A stretch of DNA of 64,000 nt, taken from the NCBI GenBank assembly GCA_963675135.1, contig OY776121.1, positions 65,240,265 to 65,304,264 on the forward strand, read 5' to 3'. The stretch is from Galeopsis tetrahit. Its lineage: Eukaryota > Streptophyta > Magnoliopsida > Lamiales > Lamiaceae. The notes under the pieces are model-generated. The model saw only the letters and a program-made list of their open reading frames with translations. It did no database searches and was not told the DNA's origin. Made by a program: the position numbers and the translations under genes. Shown here in pieces: positions 1 to 9,000 of the stretch (position 1 is the first letter of the stretch; every line of letters begins with the position of its first letter).

Positions 1-686
1 ATGAATTTGTAGAAGAAATCAAGAACATTGACATCCAGTCCTCCTCCGTGAGCGATGAGCCTCCACCACAGAGATCGATGGTCCTAAATTCGCGAGTGAC
101 ATAATCCGTTAACATTGAATCGCCATTCACGACGGATTACTTTCTCTCTCTTATTCCGAATTGTAGCCCCTGATTCACCATCGTAAAGTCGTCGCGCGTC
201 GTCCAACCAAGCGCCGCCTCAATGTGGCGGCGTGTTTATGTCGATGCTGCTCTCCGCCGCTGAGATTATATAGCGTCGTCCCTCTGAATCGCCGTCCGCC
301 GATTTCGTTGGCTTCGAGTTAATGTCGCTCAGCCGAAAGTCGTCGTCCCTCTGAATCGCCATTTTCTCCTACAGGTCCGCGGGCTTGGGCAATGGCATGT
401 ATATTAATTTGGAGGCCCTTGCCATGTGTTTTGTGTGAGATTTTCCTATTGAGAAAGTGCTGTATATTCGTTGGATAGAGGCTGTGATGAATTTCAATTG
501 CATTTTATTGTTTTCTTTCTTAATAAATATTGCTATACGTTCCCTTCCCTTGATTGTGCACCAAAACAACCTGTCATGAAATTTCAATTTCAATTGCATT
601 TTTTTGTAGTGCTTTTTTGGAATATTGCACATTAATCATGCAAGCAATTTGATACTTAATTTGAGTGTTTTATTTGTGATTTTTAG
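1..686. other. Unassigned sequence left of a broken exon
   Basis: I see no reading frame here that I can support. Bases 1-370 are relatively GC-rich, with CG-rich words (gccgccg, cgtcgt) like a plant 5' UTR or first-exon region, but no frame stays open with recognisable protein. Bases 392-482 hold words that recur in changed order at 1145-1211. The segment may be the degraded front part of whatever locus gave the exon at 687-928. Confidence 0.4.
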
Positions 687-928
687 AAGCAGATAAGGTT
701 TTTTTACAGTCTGAAGGTGAAGAAAGCTCAGAAGATAGTTTCAATACTGGTATAAATGAGGGTGTTGTTGGGTTTAGGGATCAAGGGAAATTAACAAGTA
801 GAAAGATGACTGTAAATGAGAATCAGGTTTCTTCCCGGACATAGATTAGGCCTTCTGTTAGCATAGATGATGAAACTTCCAATTCTGAATCAAGAGACGA
901 GTCCGCGAGTGACTCAAAGCTTAGATAA
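687..928 (+). pseudogene. Exon-like fragment of an unknown acidic, Ser-rich protein, with an in-frame stop
   Basis: A pyrimidine-rich stretch ending in a splice-acceptor-like AG (685-686) is followed by a frame rich in Glu, Ser and Asp, for example QSEGEESSEDSF. It is broken by a TAG at 842-844. The same frame then continues in similar composition (SNSESRDESASDSK) to a TAA at 926-928, and the next bases look like a 3' UTR. This suggests the last exon of a protein gene that has gained a nonsense codon. I do not recognise the product. The coding bias could be chance in a short stretch. Confidence 0.35.
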
Positions 929-1925
929 CTAACTGTCCACTGTAAAAATTCATGGTTTGGCTTTGCAGCCATAGGTCGTTGAGACCGTATGGAAGATGAA
1001 CATCATGGCACAGTGTATTTATCTTGTAGATTCAAATCTTTATGTTGTATATTGTAACGAGTTCATCAATTCCAATTGGTGGAACATCGATATAATTTTG
1101 GTAGCTAAACCATTCCTTTTTTTTTTTTTTTCTAAATGAAATCAGGGCTGTATATTCATTGTATAGAGGCCCGGCATGTATATTACTGTAATTTGGAGGC
1201 CCTTGCCATATTATTGGTAGTTAGAATAGTGAATACAACAAAATAAAAAAATATATAGTTTACATTTTAGTGCGTTGAGGTGAAGTTTCTTTTCAGTCCA
1301 TGACTGCTTTTCTTTCGAAAAAGTATCATTTTGCTGGTATCTATACATTTATAGCTAATGTTGGTGCTTCTAAGAAAAAAAAACAAAAAAACTTGACATA
1401 AAAGGAATATCCTGATTGATACCAAATAGTGATAGTTTCTTGAGGATTAATTTTCTTGGTGTGAATTGTTTGGTGGATTGTCCCAATTCATTTTATGTAC
1501 CAACATGTAATGATAGTAAACCAAAAAAAAAAAAACTACTCCATAATTGCCCCAATTCACTTGTTTGAGATATTCAAATTTTGAATACTGGTTCCAGGTC
1601 GTATGATGGAAAATGAGTAGGTTGATCAATCAACTTATTGCTATACTGCCCCACCTCTGCTTGCCACTTATTTAATTTGATTTCTGGAAAAGCAAGAAGG
1701 TACTACCTGGGGAAGGAAAATATTTTTTTGAGATATTCAAATTTTGGCCAGGGTATGAGACATACCCAACGTGTACAGCAAAACCAGAAGCTAGAGTACA
1801 GCAAACATAATACTCCATAATTGATACCGTAATTAATTTCCTACGCATATGCTAGGATTACAGATCCAATCGTTAAAGGAGTAGTTACTTCGTAAGACTG
1901 CAAACTAACACCATAATCTCGCCTC
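929..1925. other. Non-coding stretch with a rearranged short duplication
   Basis: AT-rich sequence with homopolymer runs and no supportable gene. Bases 1145-1211 repeat words seen at 392-482 (gctgtatattc, then ggcatgtatatta, then ttggaggcccttgcca), but the blocks are in the opposite order. That points to a local duplication and rearrangement around the broken exon at 687-928. Confidence 0.4.
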
Positions 1926-2110
1926 AGAAAAAAAATAATTTTTATTGGCAAGAATTACAGATATTATCGAGCAGGCCATCCACAAAAGTTGAAGGCTCAA
2001 CCCAACGTTGGGGACTCGAACAGGATTTTTCTTGCAATAGAATGCGCTATCGTATTTGCATTACGCGGGCCAAACAAAAACCACAGTACACAATTTTGAT
2101 CAGTAAATAG
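1926..2110 (-). pseudogene. LINE ORF2 RNase H tail fragment
   Basis: Read on the minus strand, the stretch gives FGPRNANTIAHSIARK (about 2034-2076). This matches the C-terminal RNase H signature of plant LINE ORF2 proteins, where an R-x-A-N-x-x-A-H-x-x-A-R motif is usual. It is followed at the expected distance by a Trp-containing tail with in-frame stops. No poly(A) tail or TSD is visible, so this is a scrap of an older insertion. The call rests on one short motif plus its context. Confidence 0.5.
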
Positions 2111-2657
2111 TGTATTATTAATTAAAAAATGCAAGGTACAACATAGTCAGAAACTAGAGTTTGCATTAGACTATCACACTAAACATCTAACAATTGCCTA
2201 GAATAGTAGACCCAATTTTGTACCAATGAAGCAATTTTATTTAATCATCTAGGGGAGCGGATTCCAGGGTCGAAGGAGAATTCCAAATTCAAGATCCAGA
2301 TTTTCCAGGGATAGATGAGTAGACAAGGAAATGTATGGAACGACCTGACCCAGAATGTAGAACCAATCCCAAGGTCAGCCTCTTAAATTCTCCACATTGG
2401 CCTATCTTCTAATCTTCTATAGAATAATGGCACTACAACACAACATGGTAGGGATAATGAGGCACTACAACAACAACAGGGTAGGGATAATGAGGGCTGA
2501 AAGTTGTTCCTAGTTGCCACCCAAATATTCACTACTTTTTTTCCCTTTTTTGCCATTTAAATTCAAGCCTGCAATCTTGTAACATTAAAAATATATATAT
2601 ATAATCCACCATTCAAAACATAGCAAAAAATTTTAACAATCCTAAAATTATCAAAGC
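2111..2657. other. Non-coding stretch
   Basis: No gene seen. A short imperfect direct duplication lies at about 2440-2495 (gtagggataatgagg occurs twice, separated by an actacaaca-rich stretch). A TA-rich run lies at about 2589-2602. Confidence 0.4.
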
Positions 2658-3077
2658 TTAATCACCACTGGCTTTGTTGTAAACGTAGGTCAAACCACAC
2701 CTACTACGGTCGAAGTGGTTAGTCATAAATGTTCCAGTTCAACACTTATCGCCCGGGCATTCTTACCTCAGACTCTGCACCTTACCTGAATCGTCAATGT
2801 TGTAAAATTGAAGGACCGCGCAAGCTTCACCTTCTTATGTTTGTGCTTGGTCTTCTTCTTCCTCTTCTTAGCGCCACCACGGAGACAGAGGACGAGATGG
2901 AGAGTCGATTCCTTCTGGATGTTGTAGTCGGCAAGGGTGCGGTCGTCCTCGAGCTGCTTCCCGGAAAAGATGAGCCACTGCGGCGCTGCTGGTCCGGAGG
3001 ATAAGTTGGATGGTGTCGGAGGATTCAACCTCTAGGGAGATGGTTTTCCCCGTTAGGGTTTTGACGAAGATTTGCAT
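2658..3077 (-). pseudogene. RPS27A pseudogene: Ubiquitin / 40S ribosomal protein S27a fusion pseudogene
   Basis: The minus strand starts with MQIFVKTLTGKTISLEVESS, the N-terminus of ubiquitin. It later gives GKQLEDDRTLADYNIQKEST and an LRGG end joined to AKKRKKKTKHKHKKVKLA, the start of ribosomal protein S27a. Intact relatives are ubiquitin (76 residues) plus an S27a tail of about 80. Here ubiquitin residues about 24-36 are deleted with frame changes, a frameshift follows KLA, and the S27a part has in-frame stops (one after SLR, one near the zinc-finger cysteines). The tail is still readable as LTYVYNKASGD and a TAA at 2658-2660. There are no introns, but plant S27a fusion coding regions often lack them, so retroposition is possible and not proven. 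Non-functional. Confidence 0.92.
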
Positions 3078-3912
3078 CTTAGCGGTGGAACGGAAAGCGG
3101 CTATCAGATAAAAAGGATATATAAGGATAATTATGTAATTTTATAATTTTATATATTTTTAAATTAAAAGGATATATTTGTCTTTTTATATATATTAATT
3201 TAATTTAATAGTAATGCGATGGAGTGCAATTGCATAATGCAAAGAGCAAACGCACTAATGCGAAATGCAATTATATAAATTAAATTTCATACGTTAGATC
3301 AACGATCTAACGGTATTTAAAGTATTGTCTTTTATAAGACAGGGCGAAACCTGTCTTACCATAGAAAGTCCCCACTTTATGATGATTGAGGTTTTCTCTT
3401 CAAACTTCACCCAACTATCCAAACCCACACATATATACCATTCTGATTTGATTCGAATGTAAAAATAAAAAAATTAATAGGACAATCTCTTAAAATCTAT
3501 TTACATACAAGAATATACCATACAATGTAATTTTGTTTATAAAATTAAACATCTACATATACTTGGCACTACGATCATTGGAGGAATTATACCTAATCCC
3601 GAAGGTGCTCCAGAATTCTTTCGATTTTCCTCTGATTGCATCATTGGCTAATCATCTTTAACTCTGAAACTGAATCATTTTCTCTTGTATCTGAGAAAAA
3701 CTTCCAGATTAATATGAAGGAAGCTTAATCAGAATAAATACGAATTTTTATTCTATGATCGATCTAGCATGATACAAATAACTTAGAGAAGTAATAGGCT
3801 CCATAAAAAAAATCCACCATCTAGTTTTATTTTGTGTGGAGCGCGCGATGTGCCGTGTGAATTAAAAATACCTTGAGTTTAGTAGCTATATAAATAAGAA
3901 ATAAGAAAAGCA
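3078..3912. other. AT-rich intergenic stretch left of the copia insertion
   Basis: No gene seen. Imperfect palindromic pieces occur (gcaattgcataatgcaa near 3226; gtcttttataagacaggg near 3327, echoed by cctgtcttac near 3349), which may be remnants of a TIR element. The TSD of the copia element (TGCAC) is at 3913-3917. Confidence 0.4.
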
Positions 3913-3917
3913 TGCAC

Positions 3918-4074
3918 TAATAGAATATATGTTAATATTTCTAGAATATTTGTAAATCTCGTATATATGGTAGGCTTAGAATTAGTGCTTGATATCTGCC
4001 TAGACTAGGGGATATTCTCTTGTATATATTTGACCTTTCAGAATGAATGGAATAACAGATAATACAATCTTACA
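3918..4074 (+). repeat. 5' LTR of copia element 1 (157 bp)
   Basis: Compared by eye, it matches the 3' LTR at every base. It is very short for a copia LTR. It contains a TATA-like word (tgtatatattt, about 4021) that could act as promoter. Confidence 0.95.
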
Positions 4075-4169
4075 TGGTATCACGAGACCTAGGGTTTTCT
4101 TGCAACTCTCCGCTGCGCCCCTAGTTTCTGATTCAATTCTGTTCATCTTTTTCGTTCCTTTTTCTTACG

Positions 4170-7100
4170 ATGTCGACATCGAAGAACACCTTCCATCCTG
4201 CTCTTGCGGTTTCCAACATCCGGAACCACATCACCATCACTCTTGAGATGGAAAACGTCCAATACACTACTTGGGCGGAGTTATTCAAGATCCACGCACG
4301 ATCTCATCGTGTAATTCATCACATCTTGCCTTCGGAATTACCTGCTCCGAAGGCCCCAGCTACTGCTGAGGAGAAGGAGTTGTGGGTCACTCTCGATGCC
4401 ACGGTCCTTCAATGGATATATGCGACTATATCCACGGATTTGCTTCACACGATCCTCGAACCGGACTCGACAGCGTTGGAGGCTTGGAAGCGCTTGAAAG
4501 ATATTTTCCAGGACAACAAACACTCACGTGCTGTGACGCTGGAACAAGATTTCTCCCACACTAATATGGAGAATTTTCCAAATGCTTCTTCCTATTGCCA
4601 GCAACTTAAGGTATTGTCTGACCAATTGAAGAACGTTGGTGCTCCAGTGACCAACGATCGTTTGGTGCTTCAGATGGTGTCCGGCCTCACGGAGGCGTAC
4701 AACGGTGTTGCTACGTTATTACGCCAGAGTAATCCCTTACCTCCTTTCTATCAGGCTCGTTCGATGTTGGTCCTCGAGGAATCCGGTCTTGCCAAGAAAG
4801 CCGCATCGGGGACAGCAATGCTCAACTCAACCTCTGCCCCTCCGACATCTGCTGCACAGCCGCCTGCTCGTTCTAATTCTGGGGGTAAGAAGTCTCAGAA
4901 AAAGAAGGGTTCGAACTCTAAAGGTGGAAAATTTTCCGGGAATCCGTCGGCTACTGGGTACGGTTCATCGCCGGTCTACCCGATTCTTTCCCAGCCACCG
5001 TGGTCACCCCAGTGGCGGGGTGGGCCGCCTTCTTGGCAGTGGCAATGGCCTTCTCCTCCATGTCCCTATCCTACTGCTCCTCGTTCGGCTAGCCCTAGCT
5101 TTTCGAATACACAACAAGGTATTCTTGGATCGCGCCCGCAAGCCTATATGTCTCAAACACCACCATCGCCGACAGATATTGAGGCGGCAATGTATACTCT
5201 TGGCATTACTCAACCCGATGCTAACTGGTATATGGATACAGGAGCCACATCTCACATAACGTCGGCGCCAGGTATTCTCTCGTCTTATTCCAATTTGAGC
5301 AATAATAATGGTATTATGGTAGGCAATGGTCAGTCGATTCCAATTTCGGGTATAGGGCATACACAATTATCACCTCCATATCCTCCCTTGTCCTTAAAAC
5401 ATGTTTTGCATGCTCCTAAAATTGTTAAGAATTTAGTATCTGTTCGAAAATTTACAACAGATAATTCTGTCTCTGTGGAGTTTGATCCGTTTAGGTTTTC
5501 TGTTAAGGATTTTCGGACGGGGACGAGAATAATGAGGTGTGAGAGTCGGGGTGCGTTGTATCCCCTATCCAGTGACACAAAGCCATCTTCCACTAAGCCA
5601 TCATCTTTTGCTGCCATTTCACCTACTTTGTGGCACGATCGTTTGGGACACCCGGGAGCTTCGATTTTTTCTTCTCTTCAAAAGAATAAATTTATTAAGT
5701 GTAATCCACTTCCTTCGTATGTATGTTCTTCATGCTCGATTGGAAAGCACATTAAATTGCCGTTTGTGGCTTCTCATTCTTCTACTGTTTTGCCATTTGA
5801 TATAATTCATAGTGATTTATGGACATCACCTGTTTTGAGTTCCATGGGTCATCGTTACTATGTTTTATTTTTGGATGATTATTCTAATTTTCTGTGGATT
5901 TATCCCTTATCTCATAAATCTCAAGTGTTCTCTACTTTTTTGCATTTTCGTGCTCTAGTTCGTACACAATTTGAGCGTGATATTAAGTCCTTTCAGTGTG
6001 ATAATGGGAGGGAATTTGATAATCGTGCTTTTCGGGAGTTTGGGTTAACAAATGGGATGAGTTTTCGTTTTTCTTGTCCACATACTTCTTCTCAAAATGG
6101 TAAAGCTGAGAGACAAATTCGTACTATTAATAATATGGTTCGTACTTTGCTTTGTCATTCTTCTGTCCCGCCTTCGTTTTGGCATCATGCTCTACATATG
6201 GCTACATATATTTTAAATATTTTGCCTCGTAAACATATGTCATACCTTACTCCTCTTCGGCGCCTTTATCTCAAAGATCCATCCTATAGTCATCTTCGTG
6301 TGTTTGGTTCTATGTGTTACCCTCTTTTCCCGTCCACTACCATACACAAACTCCAACCTCGTTCCACCCCATGTGTGTTTCTGGGTTACCCTTCTAACCA
6401 TCGTGGATATAAATGTTTTGACTTGGTCTCAAATAAAATTGTCATTAATCGACATGTCATATTTGATGAGTCTCGTTTCCCATTTTCGGAATTCAACCAT
6501 AAATCTAATTCTTCCTATGATTTTTTGGATGACATTCCATCTCCATATATCACCCACTTTCGGTCACAACAACCAGTGTCTAACCCGATACCTCCCACGG
6601 TACCGGACCGTTTCCAGCCCACACCGGTAATTCGGCCTCGTTCTCCCCCCAATCTGCCCCCACAAAATCTTTCTCGTCCAGTTACTCGGAGTCAATTGGG
6701 TGTTTTTAAGCCTAGGCGACAGTTGAACCTTCTTACTTCCACTATTAAATCGCCATTACCTAAAAACCCTGTGTCGGCTCTAAATGACCCGAATTGGAAA
6801 TTAGCCATGATGGATGAATTTAATGCTCTTATTGATAATAAGACGTGGGAATTGGTTCCGCGTCCTTTTGGTGTGAATGTTATGCGTTGCATGTGGATTT
6901 TTACTCATAAAATACGTGCTGATGGTTCTTTTGAGAGGCATAAGGCCCGCCTTGTAGGTGATGGACAGACTCAGAAGGTCGGGATTGATTGTGGTGAGAC
7001 ATTCAGCCCCGTTGTCAAACCTACAACCATTCGAACAGTTCTTAGTTTGGCACTTTCAAAGCGGTGGTCTATTCATCAACTAGATGTCAAAAATGCTTTT

Positions 7101-8303
7101 CTTCACGGACACCTTGGTGACACTGTCTACATGCATCAACCTGTCGGCTTTCGTGACCAAACGCATCCGGATTATGTATGCTTGTTGAAGAAATCGTTAT
7201 ACGGGTTAAAGCAAGCTCCTCGGGCGTGGAACACCAGATTTACTGAATTTGTTGCCACTCTTGGTTTTGATCGGAGTCGTTGTGATAATTCGTTATTTGT
7301 TCTTCGTCAAGGGTCCGATATGGCTTATCTTCTCCTCTATGTCGATGACATAATTTTAACGGCATCTTCGAATTCTCTTCGTCGCTCCCTTATCTCGAGT
7401 TTGAGTGCCGAGTTTGCAATGAAGGATATGGGTTCTTTGCATTATTTCTTGGGCATTGCCGTGACCTCCCATAATGGCGGACTCTTTCTCTCACAGCGAA
7501 AATATGCGCAAGAAATAATAGACAGGGCTGGGTTGACATCTTGCAAACCTTCGTATACTCCTGTCGACACGAAGCCGAAGCTTGGGTCGCATGACAGCCC
7601 GCGCGTCTCTGACCCTAAGCTATACCGTAGCCTCGCCGGTGCACTACAATATCTGACCTTTACCCGGCCAGACGTGTCTTATGCGGTGCAACAGGTGTGC
7701 CTATTCATGCATGACCCTCGAGAGGTTCATATGGCTGCCATTAAACGTATACTACGTTACATTCAGGGGACATTGGAATTTGGGCTTCACTTGTATCCTT
7801 CTTCTACGGATTCCCTCATCTCCTACACTGATGCGGATTGGGGAGGGTGTCCAGATACTCGTCGCTCAGCGTCTGGGTATTGTGTTTTTCTTGGGGATAA
7901 TTTGATTTCATGGTCCGCGAAACGACAAACGACTTTGTCTCGATCAAGTGCTGAAGCCGAGTACCGAGGCGTGGCTAACGTCGTGTCTGAATCATGTTGG
8001 CTACGTAACTTACTCCTTGAGCTGCATTGTCCCCTGCTCAAAGCTACTATAGTGTACTGCGACAACATGAGTACGATATATCTTTCGGGCAATCCGGTTC
8101 AGTATCAACGGACCAAGCATATTGAAATGGACATACATTTTGTCCGAGAAAAAGTGGCCAAAGGCGAGGTTCGTGTGTTGCATGTGCCGTCGCGGTTTCA
8201 GATCGCGGATATATTTACAAAAGGCCTACCGTTGGTTTTATTCGAGGAGTTCAGGGACAATCTCAGTGTCCGTTCTCCTCCAGCTTCAATTGTGGGGGTG
8301 TAA
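4170..8303 (+). CDS. Copia gag-pol polyprotein, uninterrupted
   Basis: A 1377-residue polyprotein encoding all functions for copia replication, with no stop or frameshift. In order: Gag (about 1-320); aspartic protease with WYMDTGATSH at about residue 353; GAG-pre-integrase and HHCC zinc motif (LWHDRLGHPG near 487, then C-x2-C in SYVCSSCSIGK); integrase core with D (IIHSDLW), D (QCDNGREF) and E (SQNGKAERQ); reverse transcriptase with YVDD at about 1057-1060; and RNase H (YTDADWGG, SSAEAEYRG, DNMSTI). I chose the ATG at 4170 because it lies just after the primer site; an upstream ATG frame at 4043 is short and overlaps the LTR. The Gag tail is rich in Gly, Ser, Lys, Pro and Trp, and I find no CCHC zinc knuckle. 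The stop codon is formed by the first three bases of the 3' LTR. Confidence 0.97.
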   Translation: MSTSKNTFHPALAVSNIRNHITITLEMENVQYTTWAELFKIHARSHRVIHHILPSELPAPKAPATAEEKELWVTLDATVLQWIYATISTDLLHTILEPDSTALEAWKRLKDIFQDNKHSRAVTLEQDFSHTNMENFPNASSYCQQLKVLSDQLKNVGAPVTNDRLVLQMVSGLTEAYNGVATLLRQSNPLPPFYQARSMLVLEESGLAKKAASGTAMLNSTSAPPTSAAQPPARSNSGGKKSQKKKGSNSKGGKFSGNPSATGYGSSPVYPILSQPPWSPQWRGGPPSWQWQWPSPPCPYPTAPRSASPSFSNTQQGILGSRPQAYMSQTPPSPTDIEAAMYTLGITQPDANWYMDTGATSHITSAPGILSSYSNLSNNNGIMVGNGQSIPISGIGHTQLSPPYPPLSLKHVLHAPKIVKNLVSVRKFTTDNSVSVEFDPFRFSVKDFRTGTRIMRCESRGALYPLSSDTKPSSTKPSSFAAISPTLWHDRLGHPGASIFSSLQKNKFIKCNPLPSYVCSSCSIGKHIKLPFVASHSSTVLPFDIIHSDLWTSPVLSSMGHRYYVLFLDDYSNFLWIYPLSHKSQVFSTFLHFRALVRTQFERDIKSFQCDNGREFDNRAFREFGLTNGMSFRFSCPHTSSQNGKAERQIRTINNMVRTLLCHSSVPPSFWHHALHMATYILNILPRKHMSYLTPLRRLYLKDPSYSHLRVFGSMCYPLFPSTTIHKLQPRSTPCVFLGYPSNHRGYKCFDLVSNKIVINRHVIFDESRFPFSEFNHKSNSSYDFLDDIPSPYITHFRSQQPVSNPIPPTVPDRFQPTPVIRPRSPPNLPPQNLSRPVTRSQLGVFKPRRQLNLLTSTIKSPLPKNPVSALNDPNWKLAMMDEFNALIDNKTWELVPRPFGVNVMRCMWIFTHKIRADGSFERHKARLVGDGQTQKVGIDCGETFSPVVKPTTIRTVLSLALSKRWSIHQLDVKNAFLHGHLGDTVYMHQPVGFRDQTHPDYVCLLKKSLYGLKQAPRAWNTRFTEFVATLGFDRSRCDNSLFVLRQGSDMAYLLLYVDDIILTASSNSLRRSLISSLSAEFAMKDMGSLHYFLGIAVTSHNGGLFLSQRKYAQEIIDRAGLTSCKPSYTPVDTKPKLGSHDSPRVSDPKLYRSLAGALQYLTFTRPDVSYAVQQVCLFMHDPREVHMAAIKRILRYIQGTLEFGLHLYPSSTDSLISYTDADWGGCPDTRRSASGYCVFLGDNLISWSAKRQTTLSRSSAEAEYRGVANVVSESCWLRNLLLELHCPLLKATIVYCDNMSTIYLSGNPVQYQRTKHIEMDIHFVREKVAKGEVRVLHVPSRFQIADIFTKGLPLVLFEEFRDNLSVRSPPASIVGV

Positions 8304-8457
8304 TAGAATATATGTTAATATTTCTAGAATATTTGTAAATCTCGTATATATGGTAGGCTTAGAATTAGTGCTTGATATCTGCCTAGACTAGGGGATATTC
8401 TCTTGTATATATTTGACCTTTCAGAATGAATGGAATAACAGATAATACAATCTTACA
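8301..8457 (+). repeat. 3' LTR of copia element 1 (157 bp)
   Basis: Same sequence as 3918-4074. Its first three bases (TAA) serve as the gag-pol stop codon. It is followed by the TSD TGCAC at 8458-8462. Confidence 0.95.
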
Positions 8458-9000
8458 TGCACAAACTTTGGAGAAACCGTAGGAAAAGTGTGTGATATCG
8501 ACGGATTTGCAGTTTAGTACAGGACACTTTGAAGGATGTGCGTGTTATTCACGCGCTTGTGTGGGCGATTACACACCTTTTCGGTGCGATTGTCCCAAAA
8601 CTGAGAGTTCATCTCTCTTTCTTGGCTTCGATTGTAAGCCTTTTCATCTTCTATGGATTTCGTCTCTTATTGGGGAATGGTTATTTAGATCTCTCATAAT
8701 CATTGTTCTTTTTGTTCACCTTGCCCTCATATTGGCCCTTTTTTATTCCCGAGAACAGATTCTTCATTCTATTGGAGGTTTCCATTTTGTAATCTTTTGT
8801 TACCAATCCGCCTGGATTTTCTTGTTTCACGCAAATTCTACTTGAGTATTTTTCATTGATAGATGTGCTACGCTACCCTGATGGTTCTTCAGTTCCATTT
8901 GGCTATATATTGGGGGTGTTCTTGGTGCTGGGAATACCATTCGACACTCTTGTATCCCCCTAATATTCAGCCAACTTTCCGAAGCCCTATCTTCCTACTC

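Larger units (their letters stand above)
3918..8457 (+). mobile_element. Intact young Ty1/copia LTR retrotransposon
   Basis: Two 157-bp LTRs (3918-4074 and 8301-8457) that look identical base for base bracket a single open gag-pol frame. A 5-bp TSD, TGCAC, lies at 3913-3917 and 8458-8462. The primer binding site (tggtatcacgag, from 4075) directly follows the 5' LTR and resembles the initiator-Met tRNA site of plant copia elements. A G-rich polypurine tract (about 8292-8300) directly precedes the 3' LTR. LTR ends are TAATAG...CTTACA, so the start is TA and not the usual TG. Identical LTRs, an intact ORF and an intact TSD indicate very recent insertion. Confidence 0.97.

Noticed and set aside
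2729..3004. Plus-strand open frame over the ubiquitin region
   Set aside because: It is the opposite strand of the ubiquitin-S27a pseudogene and has no homology of its own.
2868..3077. Functional ubiquitin gene
   Set aside because: Ubiquitin residues about 24-36 are missing, with frameshifts, and there are stops in the S27a part.
4705..5259. 184-codon second frame over the copia Gag
   Set aside because: An out-of-frame shadow of the intact gag-pol, without known domains.
8863..9000. Longer N-terminus of LINE ORF1
   Set aside because: The leader residues are hydrophobic and unlike the ORF1 family; the ATG at 9001 fits the usual acidic start.
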